Shown here: piece after piece, positions 7,158 through 15,844 of the stretch
Position numbering within the stretch: the stretch's first letter is position 1
How the letters are laid out: every line of letters begins with the position of its first letter
Source of the DNA: Sphingopyxis italica
GTDB lineage: Bacteria; Pseudomonadota; Alphaproteobacteria; Sphingomonadales; Sphingomonadaceae
Assembly (NCBI RefSeq): GCF_011926545.1
Contig: NZ_JAATIT010000001.1
Coordinates: 1,506,469 to 1,570,468, forward strand
Direction of reading: 5' to 3'
DNA: 64,000 nucleotides
Notes under the pieces: generated by a model
The model's input: the letters and a program-made list of their open reading frames with translations, nothing else
Databases searched by the model: none
Told to the model about the DNA's origin: nothing
Program-made: the position numbers and the translations under genes

Positions 7158-7985
7158 ATGTCATTCTATACGTCGCTTTCGGGCCTCAAGGCTTCGCAGA
7201 CCGATATGTCGGTCATCTCGAACAATATCGCGAATGCCGGCTCGGTCGGTTTCAAGCGCAGCAAGGCGCAGTTCGGCGACATCTTCGCTTCGTCGCCGAC
7301 CCAATCGACGAAGACGATCGCGGGCCAGGGCACGCGCCTGAACGGCATCACCCAGCAGTTCACGCAGGGCTCGTATGAGGCGAGCGAAAAGACGCTCGAC
7401 ATGGCGATCGTCGGCGAGGGTCTGTTCATCGTGAAGGGCAACCCGCCGACCGAAGCGATCACCTATACGCGCAACGGTTCGTTCGAACCGACCCCCGACG
7501 GCTATGTCATCGACACGACCGGCGCGAAGCTGCAGCTGCTGCCGGTCGATGCCGACGGCAATGTCACCAGCAACACGCTCGCCGGCGCCTTTGACCTCCA
7601 GCTTCCCACAGGCGCGCCGTCGGACCCGGCCTCGGCGCTGGTCAATGTGTCGATCGGCCTCGACGGCCTCGTCACCGCGACTTTTGCCAATGGCGAAGGC
7701 CAGACGCTCGGCAAGGTCGCGATGGCGACCTTCCCGACAATGTCGGGCCTGCGCCCGACCGGCGACGCGCACTGGCAGTCGACGGGCGAAAGCGGCCCGC
7801 CGACGATCGACGGCCCGACCAGCGGCTCGATGGGCGCGGTCCGTTCGGGCGCGCTCGAACGCTCGAACGTCGATATCACCGAGGAACTGGTGATGCTGAT
7901 GTCGGCGCAGCGCAATTTTCAGGCCAACGCCAAGGCGATCGAGGGCGCGTCGCAGCTGACCCAAACGATCATCGGCATGCGCTGA
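7158..7985 (+). CDS. flgE: Flagellar hook protein FlgE (short form)
   Basis: The product is 275 residues, starting MSFYTSLSGLKASQTDMSVI. It has the rod/hook N-terminal motif SNNIANAGSVGFKRSKAQFGD and the C-terminal ERSNVDITEELVMLMSAQRN motif. It follows flgD, the usual place for flgE. Typical FlgE proteins are near 400 residues, so most of the surface-exposed D2 region is absent. The alternative, a FlgF/FlgG paralogue, is less likely because both of those are present downstream. Confidence 0.88.
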   Translation: MSFYTSLSGLKASQTDMSVISNNIANAGSVGFKRSKAQFGDIFASSPTQSTKTIAGQGTRLNGITQQFTQGSYEASEKTLDMAIVGEGLFIVKGNPPTEAITYTRNGSFEPTPDGYVIDTTGAKLQLLPVDADGNVTSNTLAGAFDLQLPTGAPSDPASALVNVSIGLDGLVTATFANGEGQTLGKVAMATFPTMSGLRPTGDAHWQSTGESGPPTIDGPTSGSMGAVRSGALERSNVDITEELVMLMSAQRNFQANAKAIEGASQLTQTIIGMR

Positions 7986-8020
7986 CGCGCCGCTGACCGC
8001 CGCTTGCCGGGAGAAACCAG

Positions 8021-8764
8021 ATGGACCGCCTCATCTATACCAGCCTTACCGCGATGCGGGGCAGCATGTCCCGGCAGACGGCGATCGCCAACAATCTGGC
8101 GAACGCGCAGACGCCGGGCTTTCGCGCCGACATCGCCAATGCGCAGTCGCTGTGGCTCGACGGCAGCGGGCTCGACGCGCGCGCCATGGCGTCCGAGGAA
8201 GTGCTCGGCGCCGACATGCGCGCCGGCACCGTCACGCAGACGGGCCGCGACCTCGATATCGCGATGCAGGGCGACGCCTTGCTGGTGGTGCAGGCGACGA
8301 ACGGCGAAGAGGCCTATACGCGGCGCGGCGACCTCCAGATCTCGCCGAGCGGGCTGCTGACCACCGGCGACGGCCATCCCGTGCAGGGCGGTCAGGGGCC
8401 GGTGACGATCCCGCCCGCCGACGCGATCAGCATCGATCAGGAAGGCCGGGTGTGGGTCGTGCCGCAAGGCGGCGATCCCGAAAATCCGCAGGAAGTCGAC
8501 CGGCTGCGGCTCGCGACCCCGACGGGGTCGGAGATCGCCAAGGGGCTTGACGGCCTGTTCCGCGTCAAGGGCGAGGGCATATTGCCCGACGATCCCGAAG
8601 CGCGGCTGCTCACCCGCTCGCTCGAAGGATCGAACGTCACCGCCACCAGCGCGCTCGTCGAGATGATCGAGGCGAGCCGCAGCTGGGACACCCAATTGAA
8701 GATGATCAGCGACGTGCGCGACATGGACAGCGCGACCGCCAATCTGATGCAGCTCCCCCGTTAA
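8021..8764 (+). CDS. flgF: Flagellar basal-body rod protein FlgF
   Basis: The product is 247 residues. It starts MDRLIYTSLTAMRGSMSRQT, which matches FlgF, followed by AIANNLANAQTPGFRADIAN. The C-terminal part has LEGSNVTATSALVEMIEASR and a final Asp/Met-rich helix. It links the proximal and distal rod. A GGGAG ribosome-binding site precedes the ATG. Confidence 0.95.
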   Translation: MDRLIYTSLTAMRGSMSRQTAIANNLANAQTPGFRADIANAQSLWLDGSGLDARAMASEEVLGADMRAGTVTQTGRDLDIAMQGDALLVVQATNGEEAYTRRGDLQISPSGLLTTGDGHPVQGGQGPVTIPPADAISIDQEGRVWVVPQGGDPENPQEVDRLRLATPTGSEIAKGLDGLFRVKGEGILPDDPEARLLTRSLEGSNVTATSALVEMIEASRSWDTQLKMISDVRDMDSATANLMQLPR

Positions 8765-8776
8765 GGAGAATATGAA

Positions 8777-9562
8777 ATGACTATCGGTGCCTTGCACGTC
8801 GCGCGGACCGGTCTGGATGCCCAGGGCTTCCGGATGCAGGTGATCGCCAACAACCTCGCCAACGTCAACACGACGGGCTTCAAGCGCGATCGCGCGAGCT
8901 TCGAGACGCTGAGCTATCAGTTGATGACGCAGGCGGGCGCGCCCTCGACGGCGGAAAACCGCTATGCGACGGGGCTCAACCTCGGCACCGGCGTCGCATT
9001 GAACGGCACGGCGCGCATCGATACGCAGGGCGCGTTCCAGACGACGGGCAACGGGCTCGACGTCGCGATCGACGGCGCCGGCTATTTCCAGATCGAAATG
9101 CCCGACGGGCGCATCGGCTATACCCGCGCTGGCAATTTCGGCCGCGCCCCCGACGGCACGATCGTAACCTCGGACGGCAAGCCGATGATCCCCGCGATCC
9201 AGATTCCCGAGGATGCGAGCAATGTGACGATCGGGCTCGACGGCACCGTGTCGGCGACCGCCGCCGACGGCACCGCGCTCGAACTCGGCCGGATCGAGAT
9301 CGCGCGCTTCGCCAACCCGGCGGGGCTGCAGGCGATCGGCGGCAACATGCTCGTCGAAACGCAGGCCTCGGGCGCGCCGCTGGTCGGCGGTGCGGGCGAG
9401 GAAGGCCGCGGCTCGCTGCGCGGCGGCATGCTCGAGGGATCGAACGTCAATGTCGTCGAGGAACTCGTCGACATGATCGAGACGCAGCGCGCCTATGAGG
9501 TCAATTCGAAGATGATCTCGGCCACCGACGAGATGATGAAAAATGCGTCGCAGACTCTCTAA
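8777..9562 (+). CDS. flgG: Distal rod protein FlgG
   Basis: The product is 261 residues, the canonical FlgG length. It has IANNLANVNTTGFKRDRASF near the N-terminus and GSNVNVVEELVDMIETQRAY near the C-terminus, both strongly diagnostic. It forms the distal rod that passes through the P and L rings. It overlaps the start of flgH by 20 bases. Confidence 0.97.
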   Translation: MTIGALHVARTGLDAQGFRMQVIANNLANVNTTGFKRDRASFETLSYQLMTQAGAPSTAENRYATGLNLGTGVALNGTARIDTQGAFQTTGNGLDVAIDGAGYFQIEMPDGRIGYTRAGNFGRAPDGTIVTSDGKPMIPAIQIPEDASNVTIGLDGTVSATAADGTALELGRIEIARFANPAGLQAIGGNMLVETQASGAPLVGGAGEEGRGSLRGGMLEGSNVNVVEELVDMIETQRAYEVNSKMISATDEMMKNASQTL

Positions 9563-10202
9563 GCTGGCGATGCTCGCACTGGCGCTCGTGCCCATCGCGG
9601 CGCAGGCGAAGGACAAGCTGCCGCCCGACGCTTTTGCGGCTTCGATGCCGCTGCCGCCTCCGCCGCCGCCGGCGAACGGCTCGATCTTTCAGGGCGCCTA
9701 TGTGCCGCTCACCTCGGGCGGGCGCGCGGGCTTCGTCGGCGACATCATCACGATCCAGCTCGTCGAGCGCACCGCCGCGACGAAGAGCAATGCCGCGGGC
9801 ACGCAGCGCGACGGCGATATCGGCCTCTCCCCGCCGACCACCGGTCCGCTGTCGCTGTTCGACCCCAGCGACATCGGCATGGGCGGCGGCCAGCAGTTCA
9901 AGGGCAAGGGGGAGGCGTCGCAGTCGAACGCATTGTCGGGCGAGGTCAGCGTGACCGTCGCCGCCGTCTATCCCAACGGCACGATGCTGGTGAAGGGCGA
10001 GAAATTCCTGACCCTCAACCGCGGCGACGAGCGCGTCCAGATCTCCGGCATCGTCCGAGCGATCGACATCAGCCCCGACAACCGCGTCCTGTCGACGCGC
10101 GTCGCCAATGCGCACATCCGCTACGTCGGCAAGGGCGAGATCGCCCGCGCGAGCCGGCAGGGTTGGCTGCAGCGTTTCTTCTCGATCATCAGCCCCTTCT
10201 GA
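9543..10202 (+). CDS. flgH: L-ring protein FlgH without a lipobox
   Basis: The product is 219 residues. The mature part has the FlgH pattern PPPPANGSIFQGAYVPLTSG, then VGDIITIQLVERTAATKSNA, and the C-terminal block LKGE-type KGEKFLTLNRGDERVQISG. The signal sequence (MLALALVPIAAQAKDK) has no cysteine, so unlike enterobacterial FlgH it should not be lipidated; cleavage after AQA by signal peptidase I is predicted. It forms the outer-membrane L ring and sits between flgG and flgI as usual. Confidence 0.94.
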   Translation: MRRRLSKLAMLALALVPIAAQAKDKLPPDAFAASMPLPPPPPPANGSIFQGAYVPLTSGGRAGFVGDIITIQLVERTAATKSNAAGTQRDGDIGLSPPTTGPLSLFDPSDIGMGGGQQFKGKGEASQSNALSGEVSVTVAAVYPNGTMLVKGEKFLTLNRGDERVQISGIVRAIDISPDNRVLSTRVANAHIRYVGKGEIARASRQGWLQRFFSIISPF

Positions 10203-10216
10203 CAGAGGAATTTGAA

Positions 10217-11326
10217 GTGACCCAGCGTCCGACCCTGTTCACCCTTTTCGCGCTGCTGCTCGCGGGCCTCGCCTTCGCGGCGCCCGCGCACGCCGAGCGC
10301 ATCAAGGACATGGGCCAGTTCCAGGGCCTGCGCGCGAACCAGCTGACCGGCTATGGCCTTGTCGTCGGCCTCGCCGGCACCGGCGACGACAGTCTCGATT
10401 ATTCGACGCTCGGCATGCGGGGGGCGGTGTCGCGCTTTGGCCTGACGCTGCCGCCGGGGGTGAACCCGGCGCTCAAGAACGCCGCCGCGGTGATGATCAC
10501 CGCCGAGCTGCCGCCCTTTGCGAAACCCGGCCAGCGCCTCGACGTCACCGTGTCGGCGATCGGCAAGGCGAAGAGCCTGCGCGGCGGCACGCTCGTGCTC
10601 GCGCCGCTTTATGGCGCCGACGGGCAGATCTATGCGATGGTGCAGGGCAATCTGGTGATCGGCGGGCTCGGCGTCGATGCCGCCGACGGGTCGAAGCTGA
10701 CGGTCAATGTGCCGTCGAGCGGGCGTATCGCGGGCGGCGCGACGGTCGAACGCGCGGTCGACACCGGCTTCGCGACCAGCGACTGGCTGACCTTCAATCT
10801 CCATCAGTTCGACGCGACCAACGCCAAGCGCGTCACCGACGCGATCAATGCGGCGATCCCCGGGACCGCGTCGATGATCGATGGCGCGAGCATCGCGATC
10901 CGCGCCAGCGGGAACGGCGACGCGCGGATGCGGTTGATGTCGAAGATCGAGAATCTCGGCGTGACGCGCGCCGAACCGCCGGCGAAGGTGATCGTCAACG
11001 CGCGCACCGGAACGGTGGTGATCAACGGCGCGGTCCGCGTCGGCACCGCCGCGGTCAGCCACGGCAAGCTCACCGTGTCGATCAAGGAATCGCCGATGGT
11101 CGTCCAGCCGGCGCCGTTCAGCCGGGGCCAGACCGCGATCGAGCCGTCGAGCGAGATCGAGGTGTCCGAAAATTATGGCCCGGCCTTTCTGATGAACCCC
11201 AATGCCTCGCTCTCCGAACTGGTCGATTCGATCAACCGGCTGGGCGTTGCTCCCGGCGACCTTGTCGCCATCCTCGAGGCGCTGAGCCAGGCCGGCGCGC
11301 TCACTGCGGAACTGGTGATCATATGA
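10217..11326 (+). CDS. flgI: P-ring protein FlgI (GTG start)
   Basis: The product is 369 residues with a clear Sec signal (LFALLLAGLAFAAPAHA) followed by RIKDMGQFQGLRANQLTGYG and LVVGLAGTGDD, the FlgI hallmark. It builds the periplasmic P ring around the rod, assisted by FlgA. I chose the GTG at 10217 because GAGGAA lies 6 bases upstream and the signal peptide begins there; the ORF extends into flgH. The end overlaps flgJ as ATGA. Confidence 0.96.
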   Translation: MTQRPTLFTLFALLLAGLAFAAPAHAERIKDMGQFQGLRANQLTGYGLVVGLAGTGDDSLDYSTLGMRGAVSRFGLTLPPGVNPALKNAAAVMITAELPPFAKPGQRLDVTVSAIGKAKSLRGGTLVLAPLYGADGQIYAMVQGNLVIGGLGVDAADGSKLTVNVPSSGRIAGGATVERAVDTGFATSDWLTFNLHQFDATNAKRVTDAINAAIPGTASMIDGASIAIRASGNGDARMRLMSKIENLGVTRAEPPAKVIVNARTGTVVINGAVRVGTAAVSHGKLTVSIKESPMVVQPAPFSRGQTAIEPSSEIEVSENYGPAFLMNPNASLSELVDSINRLGVAPGDLVAILEALSQAGALTAELVII

Positions 11327-11652
11327 CGACACCTATCTCTTCCGTCGGCGCGACGCCGACAGCGACCCCGACTCCGGCTGCGGCGGGTGGCGGCGATGGC
11401 GGGCTGCGCAAGGCGGCCGAGGCGTTCGAAGCCGTGATCCTGCGCCAGCTGATGGCGTCGATGCGGCAGGCGAAGCTCGCCGACGACATCTTCGGGTCGA
11501 GCGCGACCGACAATTTCCGCGAAATGGCCGACGCGCGCACCGCCGACAGCCTTGCCTCGATGCGCCAATTCGGTATCGCCGACATGGTCGAGCAGCAGTT
11601 TCGCGGCCAGCTTGGCGGGCTTGCCGCTCGCGCCGGGGGAGGCGTGCAGTGA
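11323..11652 (+). CDS. flgJ: Rod-cap protein FlgJ, N-terminal domain only
   Basis: The product is 109 residues and corresponds to the rod-binding domain of FlgJ (LRKAAEAFEAVILRQLMASM, then FREMADARTADSLAS). The C-terminal peptidoglycan hydrolase domain of enterobacterial FlgJ is absent; a separate transglycosylase gene at 3613-4440 probably fills that role. It acts as the cap for rod assembly. It overlaps flgI and flgK by 4 bases each. Confidence 0.93.
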   Translation: MTTPISSVGATPTATPTPAAAGGGDGGLRKAAEAFEAVILRQLMASMRQAKLADDIFGSSATDNFREMADARTADSLASMRQFGIADMVEQQFRGQLGGLAARAGGGVQ

Positions 11653-12974
11653 GCGACCTGCTCGGCATCGGCTACAGCGGGCTCAAGGCCTATTCGCGCG
11701 CGCTCTCGACGATTGGCGACAATATCGCCAACGCCCAGACGCCCGGCTATGCGCGGCGGCGGCTCGAGATGATGGAGGCCGTCGGCGGCGGCAATTCGAT
11801 CTTCTATCGCGGCAACACCAACCCGGGGGGCGTCGATATTCGCGGCCTCGACCGTTCGGTCGATGCGTGGCTGATCGAGGATTCGCGCCTTACCTCGGGC
11901 GATGCCGAGCGCGCCGCGACGAAACTCGACTGGCTGGGCAAGGTCGAAGGCGCATTGAGCGACGAGACGAACGGCATCAAGACCGGCCTCACCAATCTTT
12001 ATACGACCGCCGACCAGCTGACTTCCGACCCGTCGAACCGGACGCTGCGCGCCCAGTTCCTCCAGTCGGCCGACGACATCGCATCGGGGTTTCGCACCGC
12101 CGCGAACGAGCTCGACAAGATGGGCGAGGGGATCGAGGGCGCCGCCGCGAGCGAGGTCGACACGTTCAACGCGAATTTGGGCGCGCTCGAACAGATCAAC
12201 ATCGGGCTGCGCAAGGCGCGCCCCGGGTCGACCAATGAAGCGAGCCTGCTCGACGAGCGCGACCGATTGCTCGACAAATTATCGTCGCAGGCGGGCGTCA
12301 GCGCGACCTTCGACACCAATGGCGCGGTGACGCTGCGCGCCGCCGGATCGGGCGACCTGCTCGTCGGCGGCGGGGTGGTGAACCCGATTTCGGTGACCGC
12401 CGCCGCCGACGGCCGCCTGTCGTACAGCGTCGGCGGCTCGCCGCTCGCGATCTCGACCGGCTCGCTCGCCGGGCTCGCGGAAGGGGCCAATCATGTCGCC
12501 GACCAGCGCGCCGCGCTCGACACGATGGCGACCGGTTTCGCGACCCAGCTCAACGCCGCGCATCAGGCGGGCATCGATGCCGACGGCAATCCGGGCCAGC
12601 CGCTGTTCACCGGCACCAGCGCCGCGACCTTGACCGCCGCGACGCTGGCCCCCGATCAGGTCGCGGTCGCCGATGCGTCGGGCGGCAACGGCAATATGCT
12701 CGCGCTCGGCGCGATGCGCGGGGCGAACGATCCCGAGGCGCATTGGTCGGGCCATATGGCGTCGCAGGCGCAGACGGTCGCGTCGGCGCGCGCGCAGGAT
12801 GCCGCCGCCGCCACGCGTGCCGATGCGTCGGCCGCCGCGCGCGACGGCGTCAGCCAGGTCGATCTCGACAAGGAAGCGGCCGAATTGCTGCGCTTTCAGC
12901 AAGCCTATTCGGCGGCGGCGCGCACGATCCAGGTCGCGCGCGAAACGATGCAAACATTGCTCAGCTCGCTCTAA
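11649..12974 (+). CDS. flgK: Hook-filament junction protein FlgK (GTG start)
   Basis: The product is 441 residues. It has the N-terminal signature ALSTIGDNIANAQTPGYARR and the C-terminal block GVSQVDLDKEAAELLRFQQA, followed by YSAAARTIQVARETMQTLL. It is the first junction protein between hook and filament. The GTG at 11649 overlaps the flgJ stop. Typical FlgK proteins are 450-650 residues, so this is at the small end. Confidence 0.95.
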   Translation: MSDLLGIGYSGLKAYSRALSTIGDNIANAQTPGYARRRLEMMEAVGGGNSIFYRGNTNPGGVDIRGLDRSVDAWLIEDSRLTSGDAERAATKLDWLGKVEGALSDETNGIKTGLTNLYTTADQLTSDPSNRTLRAQFLQSADDIASGFRTAANELDKMGEGIEGAAASEVDTFNANLGALEQINIGLRKARPGSTNEASLLDERDRLLDKLSSQAGVSATFDTNGAVTLRAAGSGDLLVGGGVVNPISVTAAADGRLSYSVGGSPLAISTGSLAGLAEGANHVADQRAALDTMATGFATQLNAAHQAGIDADGNPGQPLFTGTSAATLTAATLAPDQVAVADASGGNGNMLALGAMRGANDPEAHWSGHMASQAQTVASARAQDAAAATRADASAAARDGVSQVDLDKEAAELLRFQQAYSAAARTIQVARETMQTLLSSL

Positions 12975-12989
12975 GGAAGGGGCAGGATC

Positions 12990-13820
12990 ATGATCAACGC
13001 CGTGGGCAACCGCATGACGCGTGAAATCGCGCGCCAACAAAAGCTCGCCGAACAGCTCGAGCGGACGCAGATCCAGATTTCGGGCGGCAAGAAGCTGCTC
13101 CGCATGTCCGACGATCCCGTCGCGGCGCGGCGGATCGCGACGATCGGCACGACGCAGGCGAGCATGACCGCCTGGTCGTCGAACATCAACGCGGCCTCGG
13201 CGCTCGTGTCGCAGGCCGATGGCGTGATGAAATCGGTGAGCGACCTGATGTCGCGCGCGCGCGAACTCACGATCGCCGCGACGAGCGATACGGCGAACCC
13301 CGCCGACCGCTCCACCATCGCCGCCGAACTCGGGACGATCGCCGACGAGCTCGACGCGCTGGCGGCGACCCGCGATTCGAACGGCGAGCCGGTGTTCGCC
13401 GCCGGCGCCGCGCGCGTGATGCGCTTCGATTCGGACCTCACCTTCGCGCCCGTGCCGTCGGCGGCCGACGTGTTCGTCGTCGGCGGCAACAGCCTGTCGA
13501 CGGGCATCCGCGACGCCGCGGCGGCGGTCGCGGCGAACGACGAGGCGGGAATGAACGCATCGCTCGGCGCGCTCGCCAACGCGATCAGCCACGTCGCCGA
13601 CGAACATGCCAAGATCGGCCTGTCGGGCGGCCGCCTCGACCGCATCGGCGACAGCCTCGCGGTGCGCGGGATCACGCTCAAGGACGAACGATCGGTGGTC
13701 GAGGATACCGACCTGTCGATCGCGATCGCCGAACTCAACGCCCAGGAACTGACGCTCAGCGCCGCGCAGGCGGCCTTCGCGAAGATCAACCGACAGACCT
13801 TGTTCGATATTTTGAGCTGA
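12990..13820 (+). CDS. flgL: Hook-filament junction protein FlgL
   Basis: The product is 276 residues with a flagellin-like N-terminus (LERTQIQISGGKKLLRMSDD, then PVAARRIATIGTTQASM) and C-terminal helix (IAIAELNAQELTLSAAQAAF). It is the second junction protein and is secreted with the help of FlgN. GGAAGGGGC precedes the ATG. It is the last gene of the flgB operon; a sigma-28 promoter for motA begins 7 bases after its stop. Confidence 0.94.
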   Translation: MINAVGNRMTREIARQQKLAEQLERTQIQISGGKKLLRMSDDPVAARRIATIGTTQASMTAWSSNINAASALVSQADGVMKSVSDLMSRARELTIAATSDTANPADRSTIAAELGTIADELDALAATRDSNGEPVFAAGAARVMRFDSDLTFAPVPSAADVFVVGGNSLSTGIRDAAAAVAANDEAGMNASLGALANAISHVADEHAKIGLSGGRLDRIGDSLAVRGITLKDERSVVEDTDLSIAIAELNAQELTLSAAQAAFAKINRQTLFDILS

Positions 13821-13826
13821 CGGCCC

Positions 13827-13853
13827 TCAATCTTGCGGCGCCGCTGCCGTTAA
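13827..13853 (+). promoter_or_regulatory. Sigma-28 promoter of motAB
   Basis: TCAA, 15 bases, then GCCGTTAA lies directly after flgL and about 85 bases before motA. The -10 half is identical to that of the fliD promoter. Confidence 0.75.
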
Positions 13854-13937
13854 ACATCAAGACGTCCCTGAGTTAGTGGGGCCTGAGTTCGCGGGGGCCG
13901 GCCTCGACAGCCGGGTCCCGAATGGAGTTGCGCACAT

Positions 13938-14801
13938 ATGTTCCCCGTTGTCGGCATCGTCGTCTTGATCCTGCTGGTCTTCGGGGGCTTTGCGCTGACC
14001 GGGGGCAACCTCGGCCCCGTGATGCACGCGCTGCCGCACGAGATGCTGATCATCGGCGGCGCGGCGCTCGGTTCGCTGATCATCGGCAATTCGGGCGCCG
14101 ACCTGAAGGCGCTCGCCGGCGGGCTCGGCAAGGTGTTCAAGGGTCCGAAATACAAGAAGCAGGATTATCTCGACTGCATCCTGCTCGTCTCGACGCTGAT
14201 GAAGATGATGCGCACCGAAGGCCCGGTCGCGGTCGAGCCGCATATCGAGGATCCGAAGAATTCGACGATCTTCCAGCAATATCCCAAGCTTTTGAAGGAC
14301 GACACGCTCGTCCACCTGATCTGCGACACGCTGCGCCTCGTCGTCGTGTCGTCGGGAACGCTCGATCCGCATGCGGTCGAGGAGGTGATGGACAATGCGC
14401 TGAAGAGCCATCATCACCACAGCCTGAAGCCCGCCGAAGGCCTGCAGAGTCTCGCCGACGCGCTCCCGGCGCTCGGCATCGTCGCCGCGGTGCTCGGCGT
14501 CGTGAAGACGATGGGCTCGATCGACCAGCCGCCGGCGATCCTCGGCGCGATGATCGGCTCGGCGCTGGTCGGCACCTTCCTCGGCGTGCTGCTCGCCTAC
14601 GGCCTCGTCGGTCCGTTCGCGACGCGCGCCAAGACGGTGATCGAAAGCGACGGCGCCATCTATCACACGGTGAAGCAGCTGATCATCGCCTCGCTCCACG
14701 GCCATCCGCAGCCGCTGGTGATCGAGGCGGCGCGCTCGGGCGTCGATCATCATAACCAGCCGAGCTTCGCAGAAGTCTTCGACGGGATGCGGGGTCGCTG
14801 A
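13938..14801 (+). CDS. motA: Flagellar stator protein MotA
   Basis: The product is 287 residues with four predicted membrane helices. It starts with a hydrophobic helix (VVGIVVLILLVFGGFALTGG) and has the conserved GSLIIGNSGADLKAL segment. The helix 3-4 block LGIVAAVLGVVKTMG and the following IGSALVGTFLGVLLAYGLVG are the MotA signature. It forms the ion channel with MotB and applies torque to FliG through its cytoplasmic loop. It shares one base with motB. Confidence 0.96.
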   Translation: MFPVVGIVVLILLVFGGFALTGGNLGPVMHALPHEMLIIGGAALGSLIIGNSGADLKALAGGLGKVFKGPKYKKQDYLDCILLVSTLMKMMRTEGPVAVEPHIEDPKNSTIFQQYPKLLKDDTLVHLICDTLRLVVVSSGTLDPHAVEEVMDNALKSHHHHSLKPAEGLQSLADALPALGIVAAVLGVVKTMGSIDQPPAILGAMIGSALVGTFLGVLLAYGLVGPFATRAKTVIESDGAIYHTVKQLIIASLHGHPQPLVIEAARSGVDHHNQPSFAEVFDGMRGR

Positions 14802-15664
14802 TGGCCGCGCGCCCGAACACGCCGCCGCGCCCGATCATCGTCAAGAAGGTGATCCAGCAGGCGCATGGCGGCCATCACGGCGGCGCGTGGAAGGTCGCCT
14901 ATGCCGACTTCGTTACCGCGATGATGGCCTTCTTTCTCCTGATGTGGCTGCTCGGCGCGACCAATGAGGCGCAGCGCAAGGCGCTCGCCGACTATTTCGC
15001 GCCGACGATCGTCCAGACCAAAACCGAAACCGCGGGATCGACCGGCCTGTTCGGTGGCGATTCGCTGGTGGCGGCCGACCGCTATCCGCATGGCGCCGCG
15101 CAGACGGGCACGCGCGCGATGACGATCCCGCGCGACGCGGTCGGCGGACCGCGCGAGGCGTCGGGACGCGAGCGCGAAGCCGAATCGAAGAAGTTCAACC
15201 TGCTCGCCCAGTCGCTGAAGGATCGGCTCCAGAGCCGCGCCGACCTAAAGCGTCTCGCGCGCAACCTGCGCTTCACCGAAACGCTGGAAGGGCTGCGCAT
15301 CGACATCGTCGATGATGCCGATGTCTCGATGTTCGCGATCGGCACCAGCCAGCTAACTCCGTCCGGTGCGAAGCTGTTCGCCGAGGTCGCGGCGCTGGTT
15401 TCCGAAGTGCCCAACCGGGTGATGGTCCGAGGACACACCGATTCCGCGCCCTGGTCGGCGAAGTCGGGCACCAACAATTGGCGTCTGTCGGTCGATCGCG
15501 CCGAGGTCACGCGCCACTATCTCGAGTTTCGCGGCATCGCGTCGGAGCGGTTCGCGCGAATCGAGGGGGTCGCCGACCGCGAGCCCTATGTCCCGTCGGA
15601 CCGATTCGATCCGCGCAATCGCCGCATCTCGATCACGCTCGGTTGGCGGAGCGTCGGCAATTAG
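14801..15664 (+). CDS. motB: Flagellar stator protein MotB
   Basis: The product is 287 residues with a short cytoplasmic N-terminus and one membrane helix (WKVAYADFVTAMMAFFLLMW). D36 within it is the proton-binding aspartate, and the sequence around it is of the proton-type. A C-terminal OmpA-like peptidoglycan-binding domain carries RGHTDSAPW and FDPRNRRISI. It anchors the stator to the cell wall. The gene overlaps the motA stop. Confidence 0.96.
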   Translation: MAARPNTPPRPIIVKKVIQQAHGGHHGGAWKVAYADFVTAMMAFFLLMWLLGATNEAQRKALADYFAPTIVQTKTETAGSTGLFGGDSLVAADRYPHGAAQTGTRAMTIPRDAVGGPREASGREREAESKKFNLLAQSLKDRLQSRADLKRLARNLRFTETLEGLRIDIVDDADVSMFAIGTSQLTPSGAKLFAEVAALVSEVPNRVMVRGHTDSAPWSAKSGTNNWRLSVDRAEVTRHYLEFRGIASERFARIEGVADREPYVPSDRFDPRNRRISITLGWRSVGN

Positions 15665-15729
15665 CGCCAGTTTGGCAGTATATCGGAGATGGTTAACGTA
15701 TTTGCGCGCCCGATACTTCCAATCTGGCG
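15665..15729. repeat. Imperfect 17-bp inverted repeat after motB
   Basis: CGCCAGTTTGGCAGTAT (15665-15681) is matched in inverse by 15713-15729 with 15 of 17 positions paired and a 31-base spacer. It may end the motAB transcript or be a regulatory site upstream of the activator gene; there is no T-run directly after it. The rest of the 180-base gap holds no gene. Confidence 0.5.
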
Positions 15730-15844
15730 ATATTGCTTTGTTTTGAAAGACTTAGTGAACGGGCGATAAGCTTTTGTTTACCAGTTTCGTCAATTGCTGA
15801 GTCCATCGAAGGGGCACCGAGCGGGCGGTGCGGTGGAGAGTAAA

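Noticed and set aside
7919-9616. A 565-codon minus-strand frame across flgE-flgG
   Set aside because: It mirrors three clear rod and hook genes and has no similarity to any family by eye.
15724-15735. TGGCGATATTGC upstream of the activator gene as a sigma-54 promoter
   Set aside because: The distance between GG and GC is too short, so the -24/-12 geometry fails.
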